Positions 34,565 to 43,603 of a DNA stretch of 64,000 bases are shown piece by piece (the first letter of the stretch is position 1; every line of letters starts with the position of its first letter). The notes under the pieces are model-generated. The model searched no databases, was not told the origin of the DNA, and saw only the letters and a list, made by a program, of their open reading frames with translations. The position numbers and the translations under genes are program-made. The DNA lies in the NCBI RefSeq assembly GCF_965279545.1, contig NZ_OZ257250.1, positions 2,728,001 through 2,792,000 of the forward strand, read 5' to 3'. The stretch is from Methylibium sp965279545 (GTDB lineage Bacteria; Pseudomonadota; Gammaproteobacteria; Burkholderiales; Burkholderiaceae_C).

Positions 34565-35494
34565 TCAGCGCGACCAGGGCGAGCGTGCGCCGTGGCGCGG
34601 CGTCAGCGACGGCAGCGCGGAACGCGCACCGATCTCGCCCGCCAGTGCGCCGAACACGCTGTCGCTCACGGTGTAGGGCAGTGCGCAGGCCAGTTGCTCG
34701 CGCGCCAGCCGCTTCAGACGCAGGCTGGGGCCGTCGGTCGGCGCCTCGGTCGGGTCGACCGCAACCCAGTCGTGCAGCGCGGCGCCGAGAAAATCGTCGG
34801 CGCAGCGCGCCAGGCGCTCGGCCACCTGCGCCGCACGCGGCGAGTCGGGCACGGCACTGAACAGCAGGTCGTGCGCCATCAGGCCCGCGCGCGTGACCAG
34901 CAGCTTGATGGCGGCGTAGGCATGCGTCACGCTGTCGGCCTGCTCGTCGCACAGCACGATCGGACGCACGGCGCCGGCCTGCAGCTCCTGCACGCGGCGG
35001 GCGAACAGACGCGCCAGGTCGGCGGCACTGGCGTGCACCAGCAGCACGTCGACATCGGGCGCAGCGTCGGCAATCGCATCGAAGAAGCTGGAGGTCGAGC
35101 CGCCGGCGTCCACGAAGCGCAACGCAAGACCGCGTGCCGCGAGGTAGCTGACGTGCGGGCTCAGCACCTCCACCCCTTCGGCCAGATCGAAGCTGGCCAA
35201 CTCGGCCGGGGCCCGAGCGTTCTCGCCGGCGTCGACCACCAGGGTGCGCAGGCCCTGCTCGGCGTAGGCGCTGCACAGGCGCTCCAGCAGTGCGCCGCCG
35301 AAGGCGATGCCCGGGTTGGAGACCACCGGGATGCAACGCATCGTGCGGCTGGTGAAGAGCCGGCGCAGGCCCTGGGCCTGGTCGGCCGGCGCGTGCGCCA
35401 CCGAAGGCGCGGGGTCGGTTGGCAGCTCGTCGAGCTGGGCATACCAGCTGTCGGTCGCGGGACGGTAGGCGTGGCGCAGACGGTCGGTGGACAT
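34565..35494 (-). CDS. flhG: FlhG/FleN-like MinD-family protein with degenerate P-loop
   Basis: 309 residues. The position between flhF and fliA and the N-terminal DQAQGLRR (38-45) identify it as FlhG; that motif is the part of FlhG known to stimulate the FlhF GTPase. The following strand and loop, where FlhG has a KGGxGKT Walker A, read VVSNPGIAFGGALLERL (about 57-73), with no Lys or Thr for ATP phosphates. TLVVDAGENARAP keeps the shape of the next strand. The C-terminal part is divergent. It is probably a MinD-fold protein that no longer binds ATP in the usual way, so number control by ATP-driven dimerisation may be lost or replaced. Confidence 0.75.
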   Translation of the reverse strand: MSTDRLRHAYRPATDSWYAQLDELPTDPAPSVAHAPADQAQGLRRLFTSRTMRCIPVVSNPGIAFGGALLERLCSAYAEQGLRTLVVDAGENARAPAELASFDLAEGVEVLSPHVSYLAARGLALRFVDAGGSTSSFFDAIADAAPDVDVLLVHASAADLARLFARRVQELQAGAVRPIVLCDEQADSVTHAYAAIKLLVTRAGLMAHDLLFSAVPDSPRAAQVAERLARCADDFLGAALHDWVAVDPTEAPTDGPSLRLKRLAREQLACALPYTVSDSVFGALAGEIGARSALPSLTPRHGARSPWSR

Positions 35495-35523
35495 GGCGGG
35501 AGCAGTCGGCTAAGGCAGGAAGT

Positions 35524-37077
35524 TCAGGCGCGGCCGGCCGGTACGGCACGGCGCTCCGTCATCTGCGGCGTGGCGAACACGAGGTTCATCTCGCTGGCAT
35601 CGAAGTGGTAGGCCGGGCTGCCGGTGGCGCGCAGCGCGCGGTGCACCAGCGCCTGGGCCGACAGGCGGTGCCAGTCTTCCGGCACGCGCTGGCCGTTGGC
35701 CACCGCGACGATCTTCTGCTTGTGGCGGATCACCGCGTCGAGCGCTGGCGCGAGTTTCACCGCCTCGTCGAGCTTGGACAGCACGATGCCCTTGCAGGCG
35801 GCGGCGCGGTAGGAGAGCATCACGTCGTCGATGGTCTCGCCCTGCACCGCGGTATTGACGACCAGCAGCTTGTTGATCGACGGGTGGGCCAGCATGTCGA
35901 GCAGCTCGCGCGTGCGGCTGTCGCGCTGCGCGACGCCGGCGGTGTCGATCAGCACCATCTTCTTGGCCGACAGCAGCTCGAGCAGGTCTTCCAGCGCCGT
36001 GCGGTCGTGGGCGGTATGCACCGGCACGCCGAGGATGCGGCCGTAGGCACGCAGCTGCTCGTGCGCACCGAGGCGGTAGGCGTCGAGGGTGATCAGGCCG
36101 AGGTTCGCGGCGCCATGCCGGGTGGCGAAGGCCGCGGCCAGCTTGGCGGTCGAGGTGGTCTTGCCGACGCCGGTGGCGCCGATCATCGCGAACACGCCGC
36201 CCTGGTCCTCGATCGGCAGCTCGCGCTCGCCGGTCATCAGGTTGCGCTCCAGCACGCCGGCGGCCCAGGCCTGTTCGTCGCCCATGTCGGCCGTCATGCC
36301 GGCCACCAGCTTGCGGATCAGCACCGGCGAGAAACCGCATTCGAGCAGCTTCTGCGTCAGCTTGGCCTGCGCCGGCTCGCGCTGCAGCTTCTCCATGAAG
36401 GCGAGCGCGCCGAAGCGTTCCTCGATCAGGCCCTTCATCGAGCGCAGCTCGCTGAGCATCGCCGCGTCGGCCTGCGCCTCGCGCAAGACCGGCTCGGCGG
36501 CTGCCGCCGCCGGGCCGTAGACGACCTGCTCGCGCAGCACCGGCATGGCCGCCCGCTGGCTGGCGATGCGGTGGTGCACGGCGTCGACCGCGGTCTCGAC
36601 CGGGTCGCTGTCCAAGTCCTGGGCGTACTGCGTTGCCTGCGCTGCGGCGCGGGCCGGCGCCATCGGCGCGGCCGCCAGCGTCGGCTCGGTGCGCTCGTCG
36701 CGCAGCGCATCGCCGCGCAGCGCATCGCCGCGCAGGGCGGCCTCGCGCTTCTTCAGCATGCGCTCGCGCACGTAGTCCTGGAAGGACAGCGTGCTCATCG
36801 TCAGTTGCGCCACGTCCTTCTGCACCTCCGCCGCCAGGGCGGCCTGGGCCGCGGGCTTGGGCGACTTGGCCGGCTTGGCGGAGGGCTTCGCGGCGGCCTG
36901 TTGCTGCGCGGCCGCCCGCTGTTCGACAGCGGCCAGCGCGCCGGGAGCCATCGCCAGCATCTCGATGCCTTCGGTGCAGGGCTTGGTCGACAGGACCACG
37001 GCGTCGTCGCCGAGGGCCTGGCGCATCTTGATCATCGCGTCGCGCGAGGTACGGCCTGTGAAGCGTTGGACGTTCAT
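35524..37077 (-). CDS. flhF: Flagellar placement GTPase FlhF
   Basis: 517-residue SRP-type GTPase that marks the pole for flagellar assembly. The B domain starts MNVQRFTGRTSRDAMIKMRQALGDDAVVLSTKP. The N domain is at about 210-290 (LMSELRSMKGLIEERFGAL-like). The G domain has IGATGVGKTTSTAKLAAAFA near 305, TLDAYRLGAHEQLRAYGRILGVPV near 345, VLIDTAGVAQRD near 390 and LSKLDEAVKLAP near 440. The linker is low-complexity Ala/Pro/Lys and contains a 15-base tandem repeat (36701-36735). It lies between flhA and the flhG-like gene. All GTPase motifs are intact. Confidence 0.95.
   Translation of the reverse strand: MNVQRFTGRTSRDAMIKMRQALGDDAVVLSTKPCTEGIEMLAMAPGALAAVEQRAAAQQQAAAKPSAKPAKSPKPAAQAALAAEVQKDVAQLTMSTLSFQDYVRERMLKKREAALRGDALRGDALRDERTEPTLAAAPMAPARAAAQATQYAQDLDSDPVETAVDAVHHRIASQRAAMPVLREQVVYGPAAAAAEPVLREAQADAAMLSELRSMKGLIEERFGALAFMEKLQREPAQAKLTQKLLECGFSPVLIRKLVAGMTADMGDEQAWAAGVLERNLMTGERELPIEDQGGVFAMIGATGVGKTTSTAKLAAAFATRHGAANLGLITLDAYRLGAHEQLRAYGRILGVPVHTAHDRTALEDLLELLSAKKMVLIDTAGVAQRDSRTRELLDMLAHPSINKLLVVNTAVQGETIDDVMLSYRAAACKGIVLSKLDEAVKLAPALDAVIRHKQKIVAVANGQRVPEDWHRLSAQALVHRALRATGSPAYHFDASEMNLVFATPQMTERRAVPAGRA
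36701..36735 (-). repeat. 15-base tandem repeat inside flhF
   Basis: Two exact copies of CGCAGCGCATCGCCG (36701-36715, 36716-36730) and the start of a third encode (Ala)LRGDALRGDALRD in the linker of FlhF. The reading frame is kept. Length variation here would change the linker by five residues per unit. Confidence 0.85.
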
Positions 37078-37114
37078 GCGGAGCCTCTGGGTCGGGGTCT
37101 GTCAGGGGGCGCGA

Positions 37115-39217
37115 TCAGGCGGCGGCGCCGATGATCGAGCCGATGCGGATCGAATGCGTGTCGGGAATCTCGCTGTGCGAGAGCACGCGCAGGCGCGGCG
37201 CGGCGCGCTTGAGCAAGCGGGAGATCGGCACGCGGATCGCGTCCGGCACCAGCAGGCAGGCCGGGTGGCCGAGGTCTTCCTGGCGCTTGGCGGAATCGGC
37301 GGCGGAGCGGGTCAGGATGTCGGCCATGCTCGGGTCGAGCACGGGGCCGTTCTGCGAGGTCAGGGCCTGCGACAGCAGGCGCTCGAGGTCGGGCTCGATC
37401 GCGATCACTTCGAGCTCCTTCACCGGGCCGTAGATCTGCTGCACGATCGCCGGGGCCAGCGCCACGCGGATGCGGCGCGCCAGCTCCTGCGGGTCGTTGG
37501 CGAGGTTGGCGTTGGCGCCGACGTGCTCGGCCAGCGCTTCCACCACCGAGCGCATGTCGCGGATGTGCACGCCCTCTTCCAGCAGCAGCTGGAGGAGTTT
37601 CTGGAGGGTGGCGATCGAGACCATCTTCGGGACCACGTCTTCGATGAGTTTGGGTGCCAATTTCGTCACATGCTCGACCAGCTGCTGCGTTTCCACGCGA
37701 CCCAGCAGGCGGGCTGCATTCACTTGCATCAAGTGTGAAAGGTGGGTCGCCACCACGGTCGAGCAATCAACGACCGTATAGCCGGCCATTTGCGCCGCTT
37801 CGCGCTGGCGTTCCTCGATCCAGGTGGCGGGCAGGCCGAAGGCCGGGTCGGTGGTGGTGGTGCCGATCAGCGGCGTGCCGACGTGGCCCGGGTTGATGGC
37901 CATCAGCATGCCGGGGAAGGCCTCGCCCTCGCCGATCACGGCGCCGCGCAGCGTCAGGCGGTACATGCTGGGGCGCAGCTCGAGGTTGTCGCGGATGTGC
38001 ACCGACGGCGGCAGGAAACCGACGTCCTGCGCGAACTTGCGCCGCACGCCCTTGATGCGCGTCAGCAGGTCGCCCTGGCGTTCCTTGTCGACCAGCGCGA
38101 TCAGGCGGTAGCCGACTTCCAGGCCGAGCGTGTCGACCGGCTGCAGGTCGTCCCAGCTCGCTTCGGCGTCGGGCGCCGGTCCGGACGCGGCCGCCGGCTT
38201 CGGCGGCGCCAGCTTGGCCCGCAGCTCGTTCTGGTGCATCAGCCACGCGAGGTAGCCCAGCGCGCTCGCGATCAGCAGGAACACGAAGTGCGGCATGCCG
38301 GGGATCACGCCCAGCAGCCCGATCACGCCGGCGACGATGGCCACCGACTTGGGCGTCTTGAACATCTGGCCCATGATCTGTTCGCCGACGTCCTGCTCCT
38401 TGCCGACGCGCGACACCACCATCGCCGCGGCGACCGAGATCAGCAGCGCCGGGATCTGCGCCACCAGCGCGTCGCCGATCGCCAGCAGGATGTAGCTGTC
38501 GGCCGCCTTGGCCGCGCTCAGATCGTGCTGCACCACGCCGATGATGAAGCCGCCGACGATGTTGATGAACAGGATCAGCATGCCGGCGATCGCATCGCCG
38601 CGCACGAACTTGCTGGCGCCGTCCATCGAGCCGAAGAACTCGGCCTCGTTGCCCACTTCGAGGCGGCGGCGCTTGGCCTCCTTCTCGTCGATCAGGCCGG
38701 CGTTCAGGTCGGCGTCGATCGCCATCTGCTTGCCGGGCATCGCGTCCAGGGTGAAGCGCGCGCCGACCTCGGCGATGCGCTCGGCGCCCTTCGTCACCAC
38801 GATGAAGTTGATGACCACCAGGATCGCGAACACGATGATGCCGACCGCGAAATTGCCGCCGATCAGGAAGTGGCCGAAGCTCTCGATCACCGCGCCGGCC
38901 GCGCCGGGGCCGGTGTGGCCTTCCATCAGCACCACGCGCGACGAGGCCACGTTCAGCGACAGCCGCAGCAGCGTGGTCAGCAGGATCACCGCCGGGAAGG
39001 CCGAGAAGTCCAGCGGCCTGACCATGTAGGCGCTGACCATCATCACCATCAGCGCCAGCGCGATGTTGAAGGTGAACAGCAGGTCCAGCGCCAGCGGCGG
39101 CAGCGGCAGCACCATCATCGCCAGCACCATCAGCACCAGCAGCGGCACCGCGAGGCTGCGGATGATCCGCGCATTGGGACCGAGCCGGGCCTGGAGTCGA
39201 GCGAGCATCGGGTTCAT
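37115..39217 (-). CDS. flhA: Flagellar export gate protein FlhA
   Basis: 700-residue core of the flagellar type III export gate. About eight membrane segments cover residues 20-330. They include the FHIPEP-like region LRLSLNVASSRVVLMEGHTGPGAAGAVIESFGHFLIGGNFAVGIIVF and the cytoplasmic loop GARFTLDAMPGKQMAIDADLNAG...RRRLEVGNEAEFFGSMDGASKFVRGDAIAG. The C-terminal cytoplasmic domain (about 360-700) receives chaperone-substrate complexes. The start codon overlaps the flhB stop as ATGA, so the two gate proteins are translationally coupled. Confidence 0.97.
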   Translation of the reverse strand: MNPMLARLQARLGPNARIIRSLAVPLLVLMVLAMMVLPLPPLALDLLFTFNIALALMVMMVSAYMVRPLDFSAFPAVILLTTLLRLSLNVASSRVVLMEGHTGPGAAGAVIESFGHFLIGGNFAVGIIVFAILVVINFIVVTKGAERIAEVGARFTLDAMPGKQMAIDADLNAGLIDEKEAKRRRLEVGNEAEFFGSMDGASKFVRGDAIAGMLILFINIVGGFIIGVVQHDLSAAKAADSYILLAIGDALVAQIPALLISVAAAMVVSRVGKEQDVGEQIMGQMFKTPKSVAIVAGVIGLLGVIPGMPHFVFLLIASALGYLAWLMHQNELRAKLAPPKPAAASGPAPDAEASWDDLQPVDTLGLEVGYRLIALVDKERQGDLLTRIKGVRRKFAQDVGFLPPSVHIRDNLELRPSMYRLTLRGAVIGEGEAFPGMLMAINPGHVGTPLIGTTTTDPAFGLPATWIEERQREAAQMAGYTVVDCSTVVATHLSHLMQVNAARLLGRVETQQLVEHVTKLAPKLIEDVVPKMVSIATLQKLLQLLLEEGVHIRDMRSVVEALAEHVGANANLANDPQELARRIRVALAPAIVQQIYGPVKELEVIAIEPDLERLLSQALTSQNGPVLDPSMADILTRSAADSAKRQEDLGHPACLLVPDAIRVPISRLLKRAAPRLRVLSHSEIPDTHSIRIGSIIGAAA

Positions 39218-40383
39218 TCAGCAGCCTCGGCGCTTGGTGCGGTGGACGGTTTGTTGTGCGGGTCGAGTTCGGCGGGCACCGGCAGCTCGGGCAGCACGCC
39301 CGGCATCGGCGCCTGGCCGACCAGCGCGGCGCGCAGCTGGTACACGTGGGCGAGTACCTGGGCCACCGCGGTGTACAGCGCCATCGGGATCTCGCGGTCG
39401 AGTTCGGCATGCGCGTACAGCGCACGCGCCAGCACCGGCGCCTGCAGCACCGGCACCGCGGATTCCTTGGCCAGGTCGCGGATGCGCAGGGCCATCAGGT
39501 CGGCACCCTTGGCGACGACGCGCGGCGCACCGCCGCGGGCCTCTTCGTATTTCAGTGCGACCGCGTAGTGGGTCGGGTTCATGACCACCAGGTCGGCCTT
39601 GGGCACGGCGGCGAGCATGCGGCGGTTGGCCATCTCGCGCATGCGCGCCTTCACCTTGGCCTTGACCTCGACGTTGCCCTCGTTCTCCTTGTGCTCCTGC
39701 TTCATTTCCTGCTGGCTCATCTTCAGCCGCTTCGCATGCTGGAAGCGCTGCAGCGGCACGTCGATTGCGGCGAACACCGCCAGCGTGAGCAGCAGGAACA
39801 CCATGCCGTAGAGCACATCGCTGCCAGCCTGCGCCAGCGCGGCCGGCAAAGGCAACTCCAGGGTGGCGGCAAAGCCGTAGACATGCTGCGACAGGTAGTA
39901 GCCGCCGACCAGGCCGATGACCAGCGCCAGCACGCAGCTGCGCAGCGTGTCGACCAGCCGGTCGGCCGACAGCATGCGCGGCAGGCCGGTCAGCGGATTG
40001 AGTTTGCTGAACTTGGGCGCGATGGGCTTGAGCGTGAAGTTCCAGCCGCCGGTCGCCAGGCCACTGGCCAGCGCGACCAACACCATCACCGCACCCACCG
40101 GCAGCATGGCCCACGCGAACTGCGTGCCGAGCTCGCCCATGCGCTCGGCCATGCTGGTGGTGCTGCTCAGGGTGTGGGCGTCGAAGCGCAGGCCGCTTTG
40201 CAGCAGCCGGGTCATCCAGCCGGTGGCGGCGGGCGCCATCGCGGCCATCAGCGCCAGGCCGGCCGCGATGGCACCGAAGTGCCCGAGATCGCGCGAACGC
40301 GGCACCTGCCCGTCTTCGCGCGCTTTCTTCAGCTTGCGTTCTGACGCGGGCAGGTTGCGGTCTTGAGCGCCTTGGTCGGCCAT
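39214..40383 (-). CDS. flhB: Flagellar export switch protein FlhB
   Basis: 389-residue export-gate protein that switches specificity from rod/hook to filament substrates. Four membrane segments lie between about 35 and 215. The cytoplasmic domain carries the autocleavage motif NPTH at 269-272, followed by YAVALKYEE. The N-terminal SERKLKKAREDGQVPRSRDL is diagnostic. The ATG at 40383 is used; an upstream extension has no family support. It is the first gene of the flhB-flhA-flhF-flhG-fliA-receptor operon. A proline-rich tail of about 30 residues ends the protein. Confidence 0.97.
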   Translation of the reverse strand: MADQGAQDRNLPASERKLKKAREDGQVPRSRDLGHFGAIAAGLALMAAMAPAATGWMTRLLQSGLRFDAHTLSSTTSMAERMGELGTQFAWAMLPVGAVMVLVALASGLATGGWNFTLKPIAPKFSKLNPLTGLPRMLSADRLVDTLRSCVLALVIGLVGGYYLSQHVYGFAATLELPLPAALAQAGSDVLYGMVFLLLTLAVFAAIDVPLQRFQHAKRLKMSQQEMKQEHKENEGNVEVKAKVKARMREMANRRMLAAVPKADLVVMNPTHYAVALKYEEARGGAPRVVAKGADLMALRIRDLAKESAVPVLQAPVLARALYAHAELDREIPMALYTAVAQVLAHVYQLRAALVGQAPMPGVLPELPVPAELDPHNKPSTAPSAEAAE

Positions 40384-40714
40384 GGTTCCTGGGAATAGTC
40401 CTTGGCTAGGATTCTTCCGGGCGGCGGCCGAAACTTGAGCGAGATAAGCGGGGTGGGGACGGTGCTTTTCCTGCCGCTGACGGGCGTTCGCGCGGAGGCC
40501 GCCCTCGCCCAAGCAGCAGCCCGGCGATCACGAGCGTGGCAAGATCCTCGACGATCCGCGTGCCCGTGGCGGCCCACTCGATCGGGCCGCTGCGCCGATG
40601 TGGACGTCAGGAACCTCCTCGGCTTGCACTCATGCCTGGCCGCGACCGGGCCCGGTAGCATCAGCGGCATCCCTCTGATTTTCACTGCCTGTCCACCCTC
40701 GTCTGGAGCGCCAC
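40384..40714. other. Intergenic space between flhB and the acyl-CoA-binding protein gene
   Basis: 331 bases with divergent genes on each side, so it must contain two promoters. On the minus strand, TCAAGTTT (40431-40438) matches seven of eight bases of a sigma-28 -35 element. The bases at the -10 distance are a poor match, so I do not call a promoter. GGAG precedes the acyl-CoA-binding protein ATG. No coding potential is convincing. Confidence 0.4.
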
Positions 40715-40969
40715 ATGGCCGACCTGAAAGCCCGCTTCGAAGCCGCCGTCGCCGCGTCCAAGACCTTGCCGCAGAGGCCGGACAACCTGACGCTGCTGAA
40801 GCTCTATGCCCTCTACAAGCAGGCCACCGGCGGTGACGCGCAGGGCCAGCGCCCGGGCTTCGCCGACATGGTGGGCCGTGCCAAGTGGGACGCGTGGAAC
40901 GAGCTGAAGGGCACCGGCGGCGAGTCCGCGCAGCAGGACTACATCGACCTGATCGAGTCGCTGAAGTAG
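40715..40969 (+). CDS. Acyl-CoA-binding protein
   Basis: 84-residue four-helix protein that binds long-chain acyl-CoA in the cytoplasm. The family signature KLYALYKQATGGD (about 29-41), RPGFADMVGRAKWDAWNELKG (about 46-66) and the terminal QQDYIDLIESLK are all present, including the Tyr and Lys residues that contact the CoA moiety. It is a single gene, followed by a composite repeat. Acyl-CoA binding proteins are common in this group of bacteria; a link to storage-lipid metabolism is suggested only by the PHA-related gene at 41390. Confidence 0.93.
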   Translation: MADLKARFEAAVAASKTLPQRPDNLTLLKLYALYKQATGGDAQGQRPGFADMVGRAKWDAWNELKGTGGESAQQDYIDLIESLK

Positions 40970-40995
40970 GGGGCCGATGCTCGACGCACGAGCAC

Positions 40996-41373
40996 TGCTG
41001 ACCAGGCCGCCGGGTGAACGGCTCCGTTCGTGTCCCCCGGCGTCGGCCTCGCGGCCGACCCCTCCTCCTCTACCTCACTTCGCCATTCACCCGACGCCCT
41101 GATCCGCACACGCCGCCGTGGCGTGTGAAGGTCTTCAACCCCAGCACATCGCGGTGTATCGAAGCGCCGTGACGGGCCGCTGTGTGGAGGGAAGTAAAGG
41201 AGGAGGAGCGGGCGCAAGCCCGGTCCGGGGGAGTGAAGCCGCGCGGGAGGCGCCGGAAGGCGACTCTCGGCTGCTGAACGCCGGGCCGCGATACAGGCGG
41301 CCGGGCATGACCGCAACACAGCGGACCGGCGCGGCGCCCGCACCAGAGCCGCGCTCGAAACCATGCCGTGCCA
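40996..41373 (-). repeat. Composite interspersed repeat, copy 2 (inverted relative to copy 1)
   Basis: It fills most of the 420-base gap 40970-41389. Half B (40996-41099) includes GTCCCCCGGC, the hairpin GTCGGCC / tcgc / GGCCGAC (41042-41059), CCTCCTCCTCTACCTCACTT and CACCCGACGCC. An 81-base spacer with GCGTGTGAAGGT and CTTCAACCCC follows. Half A then appears inverted (from 41181) with GGGAAGTAAAGGAGGAGG, the hairpin CGGGC / gcaa / GCCCG (41209-41222) and GCAACACAGCG near 41313. Read on the minus strand it has the same order as 8553-8907. The far end near 41373 is approximate. Confidence 0.75.
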
Positions 41374-41389
41374 GGGATGCAGGCCTTGT

Positions 41390-41737
41390 TCAGGTCTTCT
41401 TGCGCACCACCTTCTTCGCCGCGGCCGGCGCCTTGGCGCGCTTGTGCTCCGCCGCCAGCAGGCCGTCGAGGTTTTTCTCGATCTCGCCCTCGATGGTCTT
41501 CTGGAAGGCGCCGAGCAGGAAGCTCAGCTTCGCGTCGAGCTCGAACGCGCCGCTGCTGACGCGCAGCGTGCCGTTGACACCGCTGCGCGTGAAGTGCACC
41601 AGGTCCTCGTCGTCACCCTCCTCGACCGTGCACGCCATGCCGAACTTCGCCTCGGCATCCGCGGCCCATTTCCACGCGAGCTCGCGGGCGCGCTTCAGGC
41701 CGAGCTGGTGGCTGCGGTGCAGGGAGATGTCGGGCAT
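41390..41737 (-). CDS. Polyhydroxyalkanoic acid system family protein
   Basis: 115-residue protein of the PHA_gran_rgn family. The N-terminus MPDISLHRSHQLGLKRARELAWKWAADAEAKFGMACTVE is the recognisable part: a helix with a regularly placed KxxARELA pattern. A beta-rich middle (VHFTRSGVNGTLRVSSGAFELDAKLSFLLGAF) and a Lys/Ala tail (KRAKAPAAAKKVVRKKT) follow. Family members occur near polyhydroxyalkanoate genes, but their biochemical role is not settled. No pha genes are in this window. It is transcribed after the aminopeptidase, 18 bases away. Confidence 0.8.
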   Translation of the reverse strand: MPDISLHRSHQLGLKRARELAWKWAADAEAKFGMACTVEEGDDEDLVHFTRSGVNGTLRVSSGAFELDAKLSFLLGAFQKTIEGEIEKNLDGLLAAEHKRAKAPAAAKKVVRKKT

Positions 41738-41755
41738 GGAGGGGCTCGCTTCGGT

Positions 41756-42853
41756 TCAGGAACGGGGAGGCCGGGCGGCGGCGAGTGTGGCGCGGCGTTC
41801 GGGCTGCGGCAAGGCGGAGAGACGGCGGACCTCGGCGTAGAAGCGCACGAAGTTGCGCCCCTGGGCCTCGAACAGCGCTTCGAAGTCGGGCACGAGCGCG
41901 TTGTAGACCGACTGCACGCCGAGGCTGGCGTTGTTGGCCTGCGCGAACCAGGCGTCGTAGCCGCCGTAGCCATTCCAGGGGCCCGCTTTCAGGCGGGCGT
42001 GCTCGGCACGCATCTCGGCCAGCAGGATCGCCTTGCCGGCGCGCCGGTCGGCCTCGCTGCCGGGGCCACGGTACAGCGCGTCGAGCTTCGCGCGGGTCGC
42101 CAGCACCAGGGCGCGAAAGTCGCTGCGCCGCGCATCGAAGCGCTCGTACTCCTCGCGCGCCGCCGCGCCGGCCTGCTGTGCGAGCCAGCGCGCGCCGCCG
42201 ATGCGCTCGACGGCGGTCGCGAAGCTTTCATTGAATTCGCTGTCGTCCGGGGCGTAGGCAACCTGGTGCGCCAGTTCGTGGAAGATCAGCCGGGCGAGCT
42301 CGCCTTCGGGGTAGCCGATGAAGGTGTTGAGCAGCGGGTCGGCGAAGAAGTCGCCGGGCAGCTTGCCGAGTGTCGAATAGGCCGGCACGCCGTAGACGCT
42401 GACCTCCTGCCCCTGCGCCAGCAGCTCGGCGGCCAGCGCGTCGGCCGCGCCGCGATCGAAGTAGCCGCGGTAGGCAACGCAGCCGACCACCGGAAAGCAC
42501 CAGGTCTTCAGTGTCAGCGACAGCTCGGGCGCCGCGACCACGTTCCACACCACGGCCGGCCGGCCGAGGTCGGCATAGCGGCGGTAGCTGGCGTTGTCGG
42601 GCAGCGCCAGTTCGCGCACTGCGAAGTCGCGGATGCGCTGGCTCAGCAACAGGCGCTCGCGCAGCGTGGCCGGTGTGCCGGCATCGGCCAGCCACTCGTC
42701 GACCGGCCTGGCCGCACGCATCACGCCGAGATGGCCGTGGACGGACTGCGACAGGTAGCCCACCGTGCCGCAGCCGCCGAGCGCGACGACGACGGCCAAC
42801 GCCGCTGCGAGCGCGGCGAGCGAGAACAGCCAGGACCGGGCGCGCAGCAGCAT
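41756..42853 (-). CDS. Putative zinc aminopeptidase, lipoprotein
   Basis: 365 residues. A lipoprotein signal precedes Cys28 (VVALGGCG), so the protein is membrane-anchored on the periplasmic side. Residues 192-197 are HELAHQ, a gluzincin HExxH zinc site, with NESFATAVE downstream as the likely third-ligand helix near 215. The pattern YRGYFDRGAADALA, VYGVPAYSTLGKLPGDFFADP and YPEGELARLIFHELAHQ belongs to the predicted aminopeptidase family COG4324. The ATG at 42853 opens on the lipoprotein signal. Activity is predicted by family only. Confidence 0.85.
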   Translation of the reverse strand: MLLRARSWLFSLAALAAALAVVVALGGCGTVGYLSQSVHGHLGVMRAARPVDEWLADAGTPATLRERLLLSQRIRDFAVRELALPDNASYRRYADLGRPAVVWNVVAAPELSLTLKTWCFPVVGCVAYRGYFDRGAADALAAELLAQGQEVSVYGVPAYSTLGKLPGDFFADPLLNTFIGYPEGELARLIFHELAHQVAYAPDDSEFNESFATAVERIGGARWLAQQAGAAAREEYERFDARRSDFRALVLATRAKLDALYRGPGSEADRRAGKAILLAEMRAEHARLKAGPWNGYGGYDAWFAQANNASLGVQSVYNALVPDFEALFEAQGRNFVRFYAEVRRLSALPQPERRATLAAARPPRS

Positions 42854-42896
42854 GGCGCGCAGTCTACGGCCCGGTCGCGCCAGGCACGGCACCGTG

Positions 42897-43603
42897 CTAC
42901 AGGTAGTGGCGGATCTCGGTCAGCGCCGCATCGCCGCTGGCTTCGAGCCGCGCGACCGCCTGCGTGAAGCACAGGTCGGCGCGCACCGGACCGAGCAGTT
43001 CGGCCAGCGCCACGTACATCACGTTGACCAGCTGCGTGCCGTGACCACCGGCGGGCCAGTCGCCATCGAGCGATGTCACCTGCCCGCTCCACCACAGCGA
43101 GGCGGCGTGCTGCTGCGGCCGCGGCAGGCCCACCGCGTGGCGGATCAGCGTGCGGCGCACCCGCGCCGGCGTCAGGCCCACCGGCAGGTCACGCGAGAGC
43201 TGGGCCTCGATCGCGGCGTAAAAGGCCTGCATCGCCGCAGCGCCCTCACCGAGCCGGATGGCGGTGGGCACGACGGTGCCGGGCGGCAGGCTGCCGGGTT
43301 CGGTGGCCTCGAAGGGCTGTGACGAGAGCGGATCGTCCGGCAGCCGCTGCGGATCACTCTGCAGCGCGCGGAAGATCTTCAGGTGGAGTTCGGCCTCTTT
43401 GCCGGACAGGCCGAAGCCGTCGGCGATCTGCCGGCAATAGCGGCTCAGGCCGAGGAACAGCGCGCCGCGCCCCTGGAACTGGCGGCTCCACAGCGTCACC
43501 GCATCGCGCACGCGCGGACCGTCGAGGTAGTCGCCCAAGGCTTGCGCGAGCGCGCGCCGCACGGTGGTCGGATCGTTGTCGCGAGAAGCCATCGATGAGG
43601 CAC

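Noticed and set aside
40431..40438. TCAAGTTT upstream of flhB, like a sigma-28 -35 element
   Set aside because: The bases at the required -10 distance match only about three of eight, and flhB is an early gene.
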